From Elusimicrobia bacterium CG1_02_37_114 (lineage in GTDB: Bacteria; Elusimicrobiota; Endomicrobiia; CG1-02-37-114), in assembly GCA_001871125.1 (NCBI GenBank), contig MNXB01000005.1, positions 1 to 61,766 of the forward strand: a stretch of DNA of 61,766 nucleotides. Direction: 5' to 3'. Every line of letters starts with the position of its first letter. Within the stretch, counting starts at the first letter, position 1. Below the pieces are notes generated by a model. That model made no database searches and was not told the DNA's origin. It worked only from the letters and a program-made list of their open reading frames with translations. This document shows positions 47,609 through 57,256 of the stretch, in pieces. Both the position numbers and the translations under genes were made by a program.

Positions 47609-50410
47609 TTATTGTATTCTTATACTGTTGAATATCCCAACTATTTCCTTCAATTCGTTTTCATCAAACAGACGAACTGCTGCATCAGTTCCAAAAGATG
47701 TAAATGGCGGTTCAAAAAAGTCGTTATATTCAATATGTTTCTTTTTGGCAAAAACATTTTTGACTGTTCTTAAGAACCTTATTTGTTCTGCAGTTAGTGG
47801 GGTTCTGTTATTTCTTTCCACTATATACGTATTGAAAGATTCATTTATTAAATCTTCGGGTTCGGGGAATTTGTATATTCCGAGTACAAATTTTATAAAC
47901 TGGGTAAATGTGCCGTATGGTTTATTGTATATTTTCCTGAAATTGTCTTCTGTAACGTACAGTTCCGGACTGTTCAGTGTCTTTTCTAGTTCAAAAATGT
48001 CCTGCTCTGAGATTGGTTGGTTATTTTTTATTTTCTGCAGGGTCGGGTGTCTGCCTGCAAGTTCAAGAATCTTATTTTCCACTTTTTCCCTGTAAGAATG
48101 AACATAGTCTCCTTCTCCTTCAGGTCCGAAAGCAATCCATTTTCTTTCAATGACATCGTCTCCAATATCAAGTCTTACAATTTCTCTTTCCTGAATAAGT
48201 TTATATTTCATGATTTCGGTAAGATGTTCCTTAAGAAATTCACATTTATCATGGGTAAGTTGAGACCAGAATTCATCCGATAAAGCTTTCTTGATTTCAT
48301 TTCCCTTTTTTCTTACTGCATTCAGGTTCATCGGAAGGCGTTTTATGTCATCTATTATCGATTTTTCAAAGAGTTCAATATCTTCCTGATTATTTAATAA
48401 TACGGACAAAGCAAGTTTTTCGGTTTTTAGAATAAACTGTTCCTGAAAAAGGTTGAAATCAGATTTATACTTCATCAAAGGAGCTATGCTTTTCTCCAGG
48501 AATTCAAAGGATTCGTCATCAAGGTCCTGCCAGACATTGGAGGAAAGTGCTTTGTCTATGTTTTTTCTGCTTTCTTTTATAGTGATGGAATTTTCCGGCA
48601 GGGTTTTAATGTCATTGATTACTTCTTCTTTTACTCTTTTAAAGCACTCTTTATCATCGTTTGTTTTAAATATTTTTAATTTCTTTAACCTTGTTATGAA
48701 TATTTTGCATGGTATCGGGTACTGGACAGCCGGGGCTTCCCCCTCAGGTTTTTCACCAAAATACTCAAAGTTACTCCAGTGGTCTATAATCATAAATCTG
48801 TCTTTTTCCGTACACCAGGGTTTTCTTTTTGATAAATCTTTTTCAAGGGTTCGTGTTCCTCTGCCAATCATCTGCCAGAATTTAATTTTACTGAATACAG
48901 GTTTGGCAAAAACAAGGTTACATATTTCTCTGATATCTATCCCTGTGTCAAGCATATCGACGGAAATGGCAACTCTTGGAAAGTTTTCATCTTTAAATTT
49001 CTCTATCAGCTTTAGGGGTCTTTCCATTTTTGAATCTATTATATCTACCAATCTACCCTTATATTCGGGGTATAATCTATTAAATATTTCCCATAACCTT
49101 TTTGCATGATTATGCGAGAGTGCAAATATTATTGATTTAGAAGGTATAACTCCCGAATCATCTTTAATACAGACTTCCATAAACTCCCTGACCAATGATT
49201 CATTTGTACCTGCATTTGTTACATTCTTCTCTATTTCAGTACCTTCAAAATCTATATCTTCCAGCGTATAACCTTCTTCAACAAGTTTTTTCTGTATACT
49301 GGGTGGTAATTCGTTGCCTTTAATGCCCTTTATCTGGAAATTTGTTTTTGCAGAATAAGGGGGTCTGAAATCAACAAGAACTTTATTTTTAACAGCTTCA
49401 TCAAATGAGTAATTGAAAACCGGAGTATCGTTCTCACATTCAAAATATTTGAAAGTATCTCTATCAATGTAATCACTGGGTGTAGCCGTAAGCCCGACAT
49501 GGATGGAATGGAAATAACTTAAGACATCTTTCCATTTATTGTAAATAGAACGGTGACATTCATCAGAAATGATTACATCAAAAAATCCGGGTGATACTTT
49601 ATGGAAACATCCCATCATTGTCTGGATTGTAGAAACATATAATCTGCAGGATGTATCAATCTCTCCTCCCCTTATGTAGTGCCTTGATTCATTTGGTAAG
49701 TGTTGTTTAAACCCATCCCCGAAAGACTGTACGGCAAGAGCCTCTCTATCTACAAGAAAAAGCACTTTCTCTGCCCAACCTGCTTTTATAAGTACATCTA
49801 TTAATGCCATTACAGTCCTTGTTTTACCGGTACCCGTAGCCATAACTAAAAGAAATTTCCGTTTATTTTTTTTAAGACCATCAAAAATTCTTTTCAATGC
49901 CTCTATCTGGTAGTCCCTGTCAATAATTTCTGGTTTAATTTGTATAGTACAGGGGTCTTTCCTGAAAGTATTCTGATAACGTATACGTTCAAGTTCGGTT
50001 TTATTGAAGAAACCATGTACCATTACGGGGGCATATCTTTGCCTGTTCCAGTACCATATTTCATATCCATTGGTTAAAAATATCAGGGGATCAACATTGT
50101 GTATTTTCTTTATTCCGTCAGCATAGTCTTCTGCCTGCTGTTTACCTGAAACGGGGTCCCGGGAGGTTCGTTTTGCTTCAATAATAGCCAGGGGTTCAGA
50201 AGCCCTATCCAATAAAAGATAATCAGAAAAACCAGATGGATTAATCTCTGGTTGGTTCTGGGCTATGCTTGATTTTTTATAACCTGCTCCTGTAATCTCA
50301 AACTCTTCTACAACCTCGGATGAGTTACTAATATTCCAACCAGCTTTAGTTAATAAATCGTCAATAATTTTTTTTCTTGTTTGATTTTCTGTTAAATTTT
50401 CTTTAAACAT
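47609..50410 (-). CDS. hsdR: Type I restriction-modification restriction subunit
   Basis: About 933 aa from ATG 50410 (MFKENLTENQ), which overlaps the radC stop; the ORF track's start adds an unneeded stretch. The N-terminal nuclease domain has the PD-(D/E)xK core (SGFSDYLLLDRASEPLAIIEAKRT). Then come the helicase Walker A LVMATGTGKTRTVMAL, DEAH-like DECHRS, SAT-like GLTATPSDYI and motif VI MIGRGTRT. It translocates and cleaves unmodified DNA in complex with HsdM and HsdS. Confidence 0.96.
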   Translation of the reverse strand: MFKENLTENQTRKKIIDDLLTKAGWNISNSSEVVEEFEITGAGYKKSSIAQNQPEINPSGFSDYLLLDRASEPLAIIEAKRTSRDPVSGKQQAEDYADGIKKIHNVDPLIFLTNGYEIWYWNRQRYAPVMVHGFFNKTELERIRYQNTFRKDPCTIQIKPEIIDRDYQIEALKRIFDGLKKNKRKFLLVMATGTGKTRTVMALIDVLIKAGWAEKVLFLVDREALAVQSFGDGFKQHLPNESRHYIRGGEIDTSCRLYVSTIQTMMGCFHKVSPGFFDVIISDECHRSIYNKWKDVLSYFHSIHVGLTATPSDYIDRDTFKYFECENDTPVFNYSFDEAVKNKVLVDFRPPYSAKTNFQIKGIKGNELPPSIQKKLVEEGYTLEDIDFEGTEIEKNVTNAGTNESLVREFMEVCIKDDSGVIPSKSIIFALSHNHAKRLWEIFNRLYPEYKGRLVDIIDSKMERPLKLIEKFKDENFPRVAISVDMLDTGIDIREICNLVFAKPVFSKIKFWQMIGRGTRTLEKDLSKRKPWCTEKDRFMIIDHWSNFEYFGEKPEGEAPAVQYPIPCKIFITRLKKLKIFKTNDDKECFKRVKEEVINDIKTLPENSITIKESRKNIDKALSSNVWQDLDDESFEFLEKSIAPLMKYKSDFNLFQEQFILKTEKLALSVLLNNQEDIELFEKSIIDDIKRLPMNLNAVRKKGNEIKKALSDEFWSQLTHDKCEFLKEHLTEIMKYKLIQEREIVRLDIGDDVIERKWIAFGPEGEGDYVHSYREKVENKILELAGRHPTLQKIKNNQPISEQDIFELEKTLNSPELYVTEDNFRKIYNKPYGTFTQFIKFVLGIYKFPEPEDLINESFNTYIVERNNRTPLTAEQIRFLRTVKNVFAKKKHIEYNDFFEPPFTSFGTDAAVRLFDENELKEIVGIFNSIRIQ

Positions 50411-51107
50411 AATTTTCTCGTTTACATTTATCAAAACTAAAATATTCAATTTTACCAAATATTATATGGTCAAGGAATTTAATATTCATTAGTTTTAATG
50501 CTTCCTTTAATGCTTTTGTGAAAACCTCATCTTCTTTAGTTGGAGTAGAATCCCCTGATGGATGATTGTGAATACAGATAATTCCTGAAGCATACTTTTG
50601 TAGGGCTTTTGAAATAATTTCTCTGATAATCGGATTTGTACCAGTCGGCGTTCCTTTAGAGATTTCAATAGTGTCAGTTATAGTATTTTTTGAATTTAGC
50701 AAAATTATTTCAAAGATTTCATTCTTTAAGTTACTCATCCTTGCCTTAAATAATTTAACAACGTCTTCAGTAAATTCTACTTTAGTAAGTTCTATTTTTC
50801 TTTCAGTAGCGTTGAAACGTCTTGCAATCTCTAAAGTCGCTTTTATTTTCGTGATTTTTGTTTTCCCGAGTCCCTTGAATTCTTTCCAGTCTCTGATATC
50901 AGTATGGCTCATATTTTGAAAAGTTTTGAATTTCAGAACAATTTTTCTTGCTAAATCTACAGCGCTTTCTCCCTTAGTTCCTGAACTTAACAATATCGCA
51001 AGCAGTTCAGTATCAGTTAAAGTATGCGACCCATATTTAACAAGTTTTTCACGAGGCCTATCTTCTTCGGGCCATGATTTTATTGATTTGAAATGATTTT
51101 CTATCAT
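50403..51107 (-). CDS. radC: RadC-family JAB-domain protein
   Basis: 234 aa from ATG 51107 (MIENHFKSIKSWPEEDRPREKL, the usual RadC opening). A helix-hairpin-helix region (WKEFKGLGKTKITKIKA) is followed by the JAB/MPN motif IICIHNHPSGDSTPTKED near residue 170. Despite the name, RadC has no proven repair role and often travels with mobile or defence islands. The stop overlaps the hsdR ATG, so it appears to lead the R-M operon. Confidence 0.92.
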   Translation of the reverse strand: MIENHFKSIKSWPEEDRPREKLVKYGSHTLTDTELLAILLSSGTKGESAVDLARKIVLKFKTFQNMSHTDIRDWKEFKGLGKTKITKIKATLEIARRFNATERKIELTKVEFTEDVVKLFKARMSNLKNEIFEIILLNSKNTITDTIEISKGTPTGTNPIIREIISKALQKYASGIICIHNHPSGDSTPTKEDEVFTKALKEALKLMNIKFLDHIIFGKIEYFSFDKCKRENYV

Positions 51108-51142
51108 TATAGTTAAACGTTGCCCCTGCAATTTTGTTAATT

Positions 51143-53839
51143 TTATTGCAGGCTGGCAAGTCTATTTCTTATGCGGGTTATATTTTCCTGTGTTTCTTTG
51201 CTGTAAAGTTTTATTTTTTCCACCTGGTCTTTTGGTGCGTTTGTTATAAATTTTTCATTCTCAAGTTTGCTGTTAAGAGACCGGAGCCTGGCATTAAGTT
51301 CTTCTTCGGTCTTTTTTAATCTTGCTGTTTCTTTTTCAATGTCTATTATCCCTTCAAGTATCACATAAATTTCCATCCCGCTTAAGACAATTACTGCCGA
51401 ATGCAATGGTTTCTGGCTGTAGCGTGAAATTTTATCAACTTTAGCCATTAACCGGAGGTTCGGGAGATATTTTTCTAAGATAGAAATTTTATTTTCCTCG
51501 TTTGTTCTGACTATAATCTCAAATAATTTCTTCGGCGGGACGTTCAGTTCTGTCCGCAGAGTCCTTATGTTCTGAATTACAGCTATTATCAGTTCAACTT
51601 CTTTTATGTCTTCCGGAAAAATCTTTTTTTCGTCAAATTCAGGGAAGGGGGAAACCATTATGGATTCTGCGGAAAGCAGGTTTTTATCACCGGGCTGTGA
51701 TTTCAGTAGTTGATATATTTCTTCGGTAATGAACGGCATTATCGGATGGAGTAATTTCAGCGTCCCTACAAGCACTTCTACCAGGACTGTCTGGCAGACA
51801 ACTTTTTCAGGGCTGTCCGTGCTTAATTTAGGCTTGGTAAGTTCTATATACCAGTCACAGAATTTTGACCAGAAGAAGTCATAAATTAATCTGACTGTTT
51901 CATTGATGTTAAATCTTTCTAATGACGAATGGACATTTTTTGCCAGTAAATTGTATTCATTGAGAATCCATTTATCCATATTGGCGAGTTTTGAATTTTC
52001 AACAGGAGAATAAGAGAATCCCTCAAGGTTCATTAATATATACCTTGTCGCATTCCATATTTTGTTGCATAAATTACGGCCGATTTCACATTTTTCTTTG
52101 GAGAACAGAACGTCCTGTCCTGTTGGTGCAAGATATACAATAGTAAACCTCAATGCATCCGCACCGTATTCGTCAATTATGTCCAGGGGGTCAGGCGAAT
52201 TTCCGAGTGATTTACTCATTTTCCTGCCTTTGATATCCCTGACGATACTTGTAAAATAGACATCTCTGAAAGGCACATCGTCCATAAACTCCAGCCCTGA
52301 CATAATCATCCTTGCCACCCAGAAGAAAATTATGTCGGGCCCGGTAACGAGAGTATTGGTTGGATAGAAATATTTTAAGTCCTCGTTTTCTTTTGGCCAG
52401 CCCAAAGTAGAAAATGGCCACAGCCAGGAAGAAAACCATGTGTCAAGCACATCAGAGTCCTGAACTATATCGGTACCCGAACAATTCGGACATCTGTCCG
52501 GATGTTCCATTGATACTATGGGAGGGCATTTTGTATTTTCGCCCTCTTTCGAGGACTTCGCATTTGATGCTACGCAGTAATAAACGGGTATTCTGTGTCC
52601 CCACCACAACTGTCGGGAAATACACCAATCCCTTATATTTTCCATCCAGTGCTGATAAACCTTAACCCATCTTTCCGGATAGAATTTGATTTTTTTATCC
52701 AGCACAACTTCTAAAGCTTTCTGTGCCAACGGTTTCATTTTCACAAACCACTGGTCTGAAAGATAGGGTTCAATGACTGTATTGCAGCGGTAACAGTGTC
52801 CTACTGCATTGGTGTGTTTTTCAGTTTTTAAAAGTAATCCCTGACTTTCCAAATCGTCGAGTATCTTTTTCCTGCATTCATAACGGTCAAGTCCCCGGTA
52901 CTGTTCGGGAGCATTTTCGTTCATTTTACCGGTTTCATCCATCACGGTTATCTGCCGGAGATTATGACGCAGTCCAATCTGGAAGTCATTGGGGTCATGT
53001 GCTGGTGTCACTTTAACTATCCCTGTGCCGAATTGCGGGTCAACAAAGTTATCTGCTATAACTCTTATTTTTCTGTCTGTCAGGGGGAGCACAACTTCTT
53101 TATTTATCAAATCTTTGTATCTTTCATCCGAAGGATTGACAGCTACCGCAGTATCACCCAACATTGTTTCGGGTCTTGTCGTTGCAACGGTTACAGAATC
53201 GCTGCTGTCTGCAATGGGATATTTTACATACCAAAGGTTTCCGTCGTGGTCACGGTATTCTACCTCATCATCACTTAATGCTGTCCGGCATCTCGGACAC
53301 CAGTTGACTATATATTTCCCTTTGTAGATTAACCCTTTATTATACAGTTCAACGAATACTCTCCTGACTGCAAAAGAAAGACCTTCATCCATCGTGAACC
53401 GTTCACGTGTCCAGTCACAGGATGTCCCTAAATATTTCAATTGTTTAATTATTGTTCCGCCGTACTGTTCTTTCCATTCCCACATTTTCTTAATGAATTC
53501 TTCCCTGCCGAGTTTTTCCTTTGTCAGACCTTTTTCGGCAAGAGATTTTTCCACCACGTTCTGGGTGGCTATGCCTGCATGGTCAGTTCCCGGAATCCAG
53601 CAGGCTTCATAACCCGCCATCCTTTTCCACCGTATAAATATGTCCTGGATGGTGTTATTCAGGACATGTCCGAGGGTGAGAATGCCGGTAATGTTGGGCG
53701 GGGGGATAACTATCGTATAGGGTTTCTTATTGCGTGTGACTTTAGCATGAAAGAACCCTTTCTCTTCCCAGAATTTATACCATTTGGATTCAATAGTTTT
53801 AGGGTTATATATTTTCTGAATTTCCATGTGTTCTGTCAT
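51143..53839 (-). CDS. valS: Valyl-tRNA synthetase
   Basis: 898 aa, full length. The class I motifs are PPPNITGILTLGHVLNN (HIGH as LGHV, near 48) and GRKMSKSLGNSPDPLD (KMSKS, near 530); the editing domain (TTRPETMLGDTAVAVNP) and the C-terminal coiled coil (RLKKTEEELNARLRSLNSKL) are present. ATG 53839 and ATG 53827 are both possible starts. No T-box leader is visible upstream; the region holds repeats. Confidence 0.97.
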   Translation of the reverse strand: MTEHMEIQKIYNPKTIESKWYKFWEEKGFFHAKVTRNKKPYTIVIPPPNITGILTLGHVLNNTIQDIFIRWKRMAGYEACWIPGTDHAGIATQNVVEKSLAEKGLTKEKLGREEFIKKMWEWKEQYGGTIIKQLKYLGTSCDWTRERFTMDEGLSFAVRRVFVELYNKGLIYKGKYIVNWCPRCRTALSDDEVEYRDHDGNLWYVKYPIADSSDSVTVATTRPETMLGDTAVAVNPSDERYKDLINKEVVLPLTDRKIRVIADNFVDPQFGTGIVKVTPAHDPNDFQIGLRHNLRQITVMDETGKMNENAPEQYRGLDRYECRKKILDDLESQGLLLKTEKHTNAVGHCYRCNTVIEPYLSDQWFVKMKPLAQKALEVVLDKKIKFYPERWVKVYQHWMENIRDWCISRQLWWGHRIPVYYCVASNAKSSKEGENTKCPPIVSMEHPDRCPNCSGTDIVQDSDVLDTWFSSWLWPFSTLGWPKENEDLKYFYPTNTLVTGPDIIFFWVARMIMSGLEFMDDVPFRDVYFTSIVRDIKGRKMSKSLGNSPDPLDIIDEYGADALRFTIVYLAPTGQDVLFSKEKCEIGRNLCNKIWNATRYILMNLEGFSYSPVENSKLANMDKWILNEYNLLAKNVHSSLERFNINETVRLIYDFFWSKFCDWYIELTKPKLSTDSPEKVVCQTVLVEVLVGTLKLLHPIMPFITEEIYQLLKSQPGDKNLLSAESIMVSPFPEFDEKKIFPEDIKEVELIIAVIQNIRTLRTELNVPPKKLFEIIVRTNEENKISILEKYLPNLRLMAKVDKISRYSQKPLHSAVIVLSGMEIYVILEGIIDIEKETARLKKTEEELNARLRSLNSKLENEKFITNAPKDQVEKIKLYSKETQENITRIRNRLASLQ

Positions 53840-54071
53840 TCTAATCCCACGTATTCTGTCATTCTGAGTTCACACAGCCTGTGTCGTAATCCCATTGGAA
53901 TCCCGAACTTGTTCGGGGGGGGGAGTTGCTCAAGTTTGTGTTCGGGTAGTACTATCAAGTTTTGTCATGTTTTGATTTCTTTTGTTATTTTTTAGCCCCA
54001 ACAAGTTGGGGAATCCGGTTGCGACACAGTCTGGCAACGAAGAATCTCATTTTACAAGATTATAAATCTTT

Positions 54072-54100
54072 TTGCAAATTGAGTAAATTTGTAGTATAAT
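54072..54100 (+). promoter_or_regulatory. Promoter candidate upstream of the R-M cassette
   Basis: TTGCAA (54072-54077), 17 nt, TATAAT (54095-54100). Confidence 0.55.
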
Positions 54101-54117
54101 CAATTGTATAGGAATTT

Positions 54118-54202
54118 GCCAACAGTAGGTTCCTTAGGAAAAAACGCACCTTAAAAGGTGCGGCTACCAGTTAATGGTAGTCGCAGGCTTTAGCCTGCGT
54201 TA
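54118..54202. repeat. Triple hairpin REP-like element
   Basis: Hairpins GCACCTT-AAAAGGTGC, GGCTACCAGTTAATGGTAGTC and GCAGGC-TTTA-GCCTGC in succession. They lie between the promoter and the first ORF of the cassette, so they would be in the 5' leader. Confidence 0.6.
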
Positions 54203-54219
54203 ATTTATAAATAGAATTA

Positions 54220-54441
54220 ATGAAAACCAGATATACAAATATAAATTTAGTTCAACAGAGGAACAAAAGGAAAGGGAATTTCATACCAAAACAGATAGAC
54301 AAATCATTCACTCTGGTTAGAAAAAGGATTGGTAAAAAGAAAGATACCTCTTTGGAAAGAGTTCAGCGAACGGAATCAGTTAATGCTATCCACTGCATCC
54401 AGAAGTGGTTGACATGTAGTGGGTTTATATATACTCTTTAA
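54220..54441 (+). CDS. Small basic ORF before the methyltransferase
   Basis: 73 aa, very basic (NKRKGNFIPKQ, KRIGKKKDTS), with no recognised domain. No Shine-Dalgarno is visible. It lacks an HTH typical of restriction controller proteins. It may be a genuine leader gene of the cassette or a chance ORF. Confidence 0.3.
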   Translation: MKTRYTNINLVQQRNKRKGNFIPKQIDKSFTLVRKRIGKKKDTSLERVQRTESVNAIHCIQKWLTCSGFIYTL

Positions 54442-54449
54442 GGTGAAAG

Positions 54450-55205
54450 ATGAAGACAAAAGTAATTTATAAACGAAAAAGAAATAAACAGATTTTTGTA
54501 AAAGAAGGTATAATCTCTACTCTGGCTTACCAGCCAGCTATTAATAAAATTTATAACATGGACTGCATAGAAGGAATGAAAAAAATTCCCAATAACAGCA
54601 TTGACTTGATAATTACCGACCCACCTTATGGATTAAACAAAAATGATGTTCGAAATGATACTGATTTAAGTCTTTTTTATAATGTTATGCCCGAATGCGA
54701 TAGAGTCTTAAAAAAACATAGTTTCTTTATTACATTTTTTAGCACGAAATTTTTACCACAATTATTTAAGGATAACCCATTCAATTATTTTTGGCAAATT
54801 GTTTTATATTGTCCTGAAGGAAGAGTTCGTTCTCCCATTGGATATACAAAATACATGTCTTGCTTTATTTTTAAAAAAGGAAATCCTAAAATTATTCGGT
54901 GGAATAAAGATATATTTATAGATACTCCTGGGAAAATGGTTGAGCCTGATGAAGGATATATAGATCACCCCACACCAAAACCTAAACATTTTATAAAAGA
55001 AATCTTAAAAATGTTTTCAAATGAGAACGACTTAATTTTGGATCCTTTTATAGGAAGTGGTAGCACTGCTGTAGCGTGTCTTCAACTTAATAGAAGATTT
55101 ATTGGTTTTGAAATTGAAGAGAAATATTACAAACTCGCTCTCGGAAGAATCCAAAAAGCATTAGGGTCGGTTATAAAAGAATCGGGAAATGGTAATTTAA
55201 AATAA
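54450..55205 (+). CDS. Beta-class DNA methyltransferase
   Basis: 251 aa. Motif IV DLIITDPPYGLNK (DPPY) lies near residue 58 and motif I LILDPFIGSGSTAVAC near 195, the order of beta-class N6/N4 methylases such as M.HinfI. A basic N-terminal extension (KRKRNKQIFVKE) precedes the core. AAGGTGA lies before the ATG. It probably protects the host from the adjacent putative endonuclease. Confidence 0.9.
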   Translation: MKTKVIYKRKRNKQIFVKEGIISTLAYQPAINKIYNMDCIEGMKKIPNNSIDLIITDPPYGLNKNDVRNDTDLSLFYNVMPECDRVLKKHSFFITFFSTKFLPQLFKDNPFNYFWQIVLYCPEGRVRSPIGYTKYMSCFIFKKGNPKIIRWNKDIFIDTPGKMVEPDEGYIDHPTPKPKHFIKEILKMFSNENDLILDPFIGSGSTAVACLQLNRRFIGFEIEEKYYKLALGRIQKALGSVIKESGNGNLK

Positions 55206-55214
55206 GAAATAAAA

Positions 55215-55964
55215 ATGGATTATGCAATTAAAGAAAACAATATTTTATTAACCATACCCGCTACTAATGCCGGTAAATTCAGATTTAAAAAAAGAAAGAG
55301 CAGATTAGATTTCGGTGAAACATTTTCTACAAGAAAATGTCCTTTTGATGAGCAAACATACTTAGAATGGCAAATTAGTTACGATATTCCTATTAAAGAT
55401 ATTGAAAAAGGCAAAAAAGGGACAAAATTAACAAGCAAGCATTTTGTTGGAAGTAACGGGAAAGAAAAGTATCCCTATGAATTATCAGAAATATTTTTTA
55501 AGGCGATGGAGTTAAAATTAATTACTGAAAAAGAAGTTAAAGATTTACTTAATGAAATAAGTCGTTATAAAAGTTTTATAGATGAAAAAGATATAACCAT
55601 TGAACATCATTCAAAGATTACCATAAACGGAATAAACTTTGAAGAAACAAGTATTAAGTTGCCGACACTTTTCATGATCGAAACCTTGGACAATACGCAG
55701 ATAGAGGTGTCTATTGAAAAGCAACAATATGCCTCTGGCGTTCAGCCGATGGTTTATTTTTGCATACCCTTAAAGGCATTCAAGAATTCATCAGTGCTTT
55801 ATGGCAAATCATCCATTTCTGGCGATAAACTTGACTACGTTATTAACAAAAACAATGTTTTAAATCTTGTTTTTATGATGAAAGTGTTTGGAATGGCATC
55901 CAAAAGACACAATCACGATATTGTCAAAATACTTGAAACACTTCTTGAAATTATTAATAGGTGA
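55215..55964 (+). CDS. Unknown protein between two methyltransferases (putative restriction endonuclease)
   Basis: 249 aa, not recognised. It is flanked at 9 and 6 nt by methyltransferase genes on the same strand, the normal position for a type II endonuclease. Visible features are a basic N-terminus (AGKFRFKKRKSRLDFGE), ITIEHHSKITINGINFEE and IEVSIEKQQYASGVQPMVYF. No PD-(D/E)xK, HNH or GIY-YIG motif is obvious, so it would be a divergent fold. R.Pab1-like (half-pipe) enzymes are one possibility. Nuclease function is inferred from position. Confidence 0.55.
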   Translation: MDYAIKENNILLTIPATNAGKFRFKKRKSRLDFGETFSTRKCPFDEQTYLEWQISYDIPIKDIEKGKKGTKLTSKHFVGSNGKEKYPYELSEIFFKAMELKLITEKEVKDLLNEISRYKSFIDEKDITIEHHSKITINGINFEETSIKLPTLFMIETLDNTQIEVSIEKQQYASGVQPMVYFCIPLKAFKNSSVLYGKSSISGDKLDYVINKNNVLNLVFMMKVFGMASKRHNHDIVKILETLLEIINR

Positions 55965-55970
55965 TAATTA

Positions 55971-57161
55971 ATGCAAGTCCATTTAGCAGAACATCTGCCG
56001 AAAAGTAAAAGAATCCAATTAGGCAGTTACTATACTCCCGAAGAACTTGTTAAATTGGTTCATGAGTTTATAAAACCTTACTTGGAAAACAAGAAAAAAG
56101 ATGTTATCTTGTTTGATAGTGCAGGGGGATGCGGGGCATTTTTATTCGGCATCAAGCAGAGCGATTATCGGATAGCGGATCGTGATTTAAAAGCCTGCGA
56201 GTTTCTCAAACAACATTTTAATCAACAGAAAGTTTTTCATACAAATTCTTTAAATGAAATCAACAGAGAAAAATATTTTATTTCTCCTTCTGCGTTTTTA
56301 ATTATGATAGGAAATCCACCTTATAATGATACAACATCAGAATTTAAGAACGGCGAAAAGGGACAAAATATATGCGATAAAGATTTATATGATAGAGATA
56401 TAGGTGTTTCATTCTTAAAGTCATATCATAAACTTAATGCTGATGTCGTTTGTGTGTTACATCCACTCTCATATTTAATAAAAGAATCTAATTTTGAGAG
56501 ATTACACGATTTTAAAGATAACTACAAGATAATAAGAGCTGAGATATTTTCTAGTGCATTGTTTCATGGAACAGGAACAAGTAAATTTCCAATATTGGTG
56601 GCTCTCTATGAAAAAAATGCAGATGGAATGACATTTAATTATATTAGGAATTTTAGATTTAACATATTAGATAGTGACAAAACATTTGTTTTATCCAATT
56701 TTAAAACTACTGATGGATATATTAATAAATACCCTCCACGCAAAAACGATATCCAAAAATCTCCTATTGGTTTGTATTATTATAGTTTTCGCGATATTAA
56801 TTCTTTAAAGAAAAACACCTCTTTTATGACAAAAGAACATCCCAACGGAATTGTGGTGACATTAGAGAATTTTTATAAGTATGCATATCTTTATTCGCTG
56901 AAAAATCTGTTTAATCCCGAAGATGCATGGTTATATGGAAATTTATCTCCTCTTGTCAATATAGAAGAAGTTGAACAAAATAAAGACCTTTATATCTTGT
57001 ATGCTATTAAAACTAATAAAGTTTTGAGAGAAATGGATAATTCCATTTTGAAGAAAGTTATTCATTATTATGAGATTACATTGAATAATATAGATGCTGT
57101 TGATAGGATAGAGAAAGAAATCAGAGATAGATTGGATAAATTAATTGCAATGGAAAAATAA
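55971..57161 (+). CDS. N6-adenine DNA methyltransferase (NPPY type)
   Basis: 396 aa. It opens IQLGSYYTPEELVKLVHEF, typical of Eco57I-type methylases, then the SAM site FDSAGGCGAFLFG (motif I) and catalytic IGNPPYNDTTSEF (motif IV NPPY). A C-terminal half with target recognition follows. AGGTGATAAT precedes the ATG. Two methylases around one candidate nuclease suggest a system with an asymmetric site, each enzyme protecting one strand. Confidence 0.88.
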   Translation: MQVHLAEHLPKSKRIQLGSYYTPEELVKLVHEFIKPYLENKKKDVILFDSAGGCGAFLFGIKQSDYRIADRDLKACEFLKQHFNQQKVFHTNSLNEINREKYFISPSAFLIMIGNPPYNDTTSEFKNGEKGQNICDKDLYDRDIGVSFLKSYHKLNADVVCVLHPLSYLIKESNFERLHDFKDNYKIIRAEIFSSALFHGTGTSKFPILVALYEKNADGMTFNYIRNFRFNILDSDKTFVLSNFKTTDGYINKYPPRKNDIQKSPIGLYYYSFRDINSLKKNTSFMTKEHPNGIVVTLENFYKYAYLYSLKNLFNPEDAWLYGNLSPLVNIEEVEQNKDLYILYAIKTNKVLREMDNSILKKVIHYYEITLNNIDAVDRIEKEIRDRLDKLIAMEK

Positions 57162-57219
57162 CAGAGAATCCACACGAGCAGATAACACGGGGTGAAAATA
57201 AGCGTGGATGGATATACAT

Positions 57220-57237
57220 GCCCCGATTTATCGGGGC
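57220..57237. repeat. Hairpin GCCCCGAT-TT-ATCGGGGC upstream of hisG
   Basis: A perfect 8-bp stem in the leader of hisG; the short loop differs from the CGATGAATCG family. Confidence 0.65.
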
Positions 57238-57256
57238 GGGGGGGTGCGACAAAAAA

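Larger units (their letters stand above)
53840..54219. repeat. Repeat-rich spacer with a G9 tract
   Basis: A 380-nt non-coding stretch: ATTCTGTCATTCT repeat near 53855, hairpin CCCGAACTTGTTCGGG (53902-53917) running into nine G's, the segment CCAACAGTAGGTTC shared with 25390, and stacked hairpins 54118-54202. A promoter is in its distal part. I see no gene. Confidence 0.65.

Noticed and set aside
53840-54060. T-box leader of valS
   Set aside because: No specifier stem or antiterminator T-box sequence is visible; the region consists of repeats, and the same is true of the serS upstream, which is occupied by rtcB.
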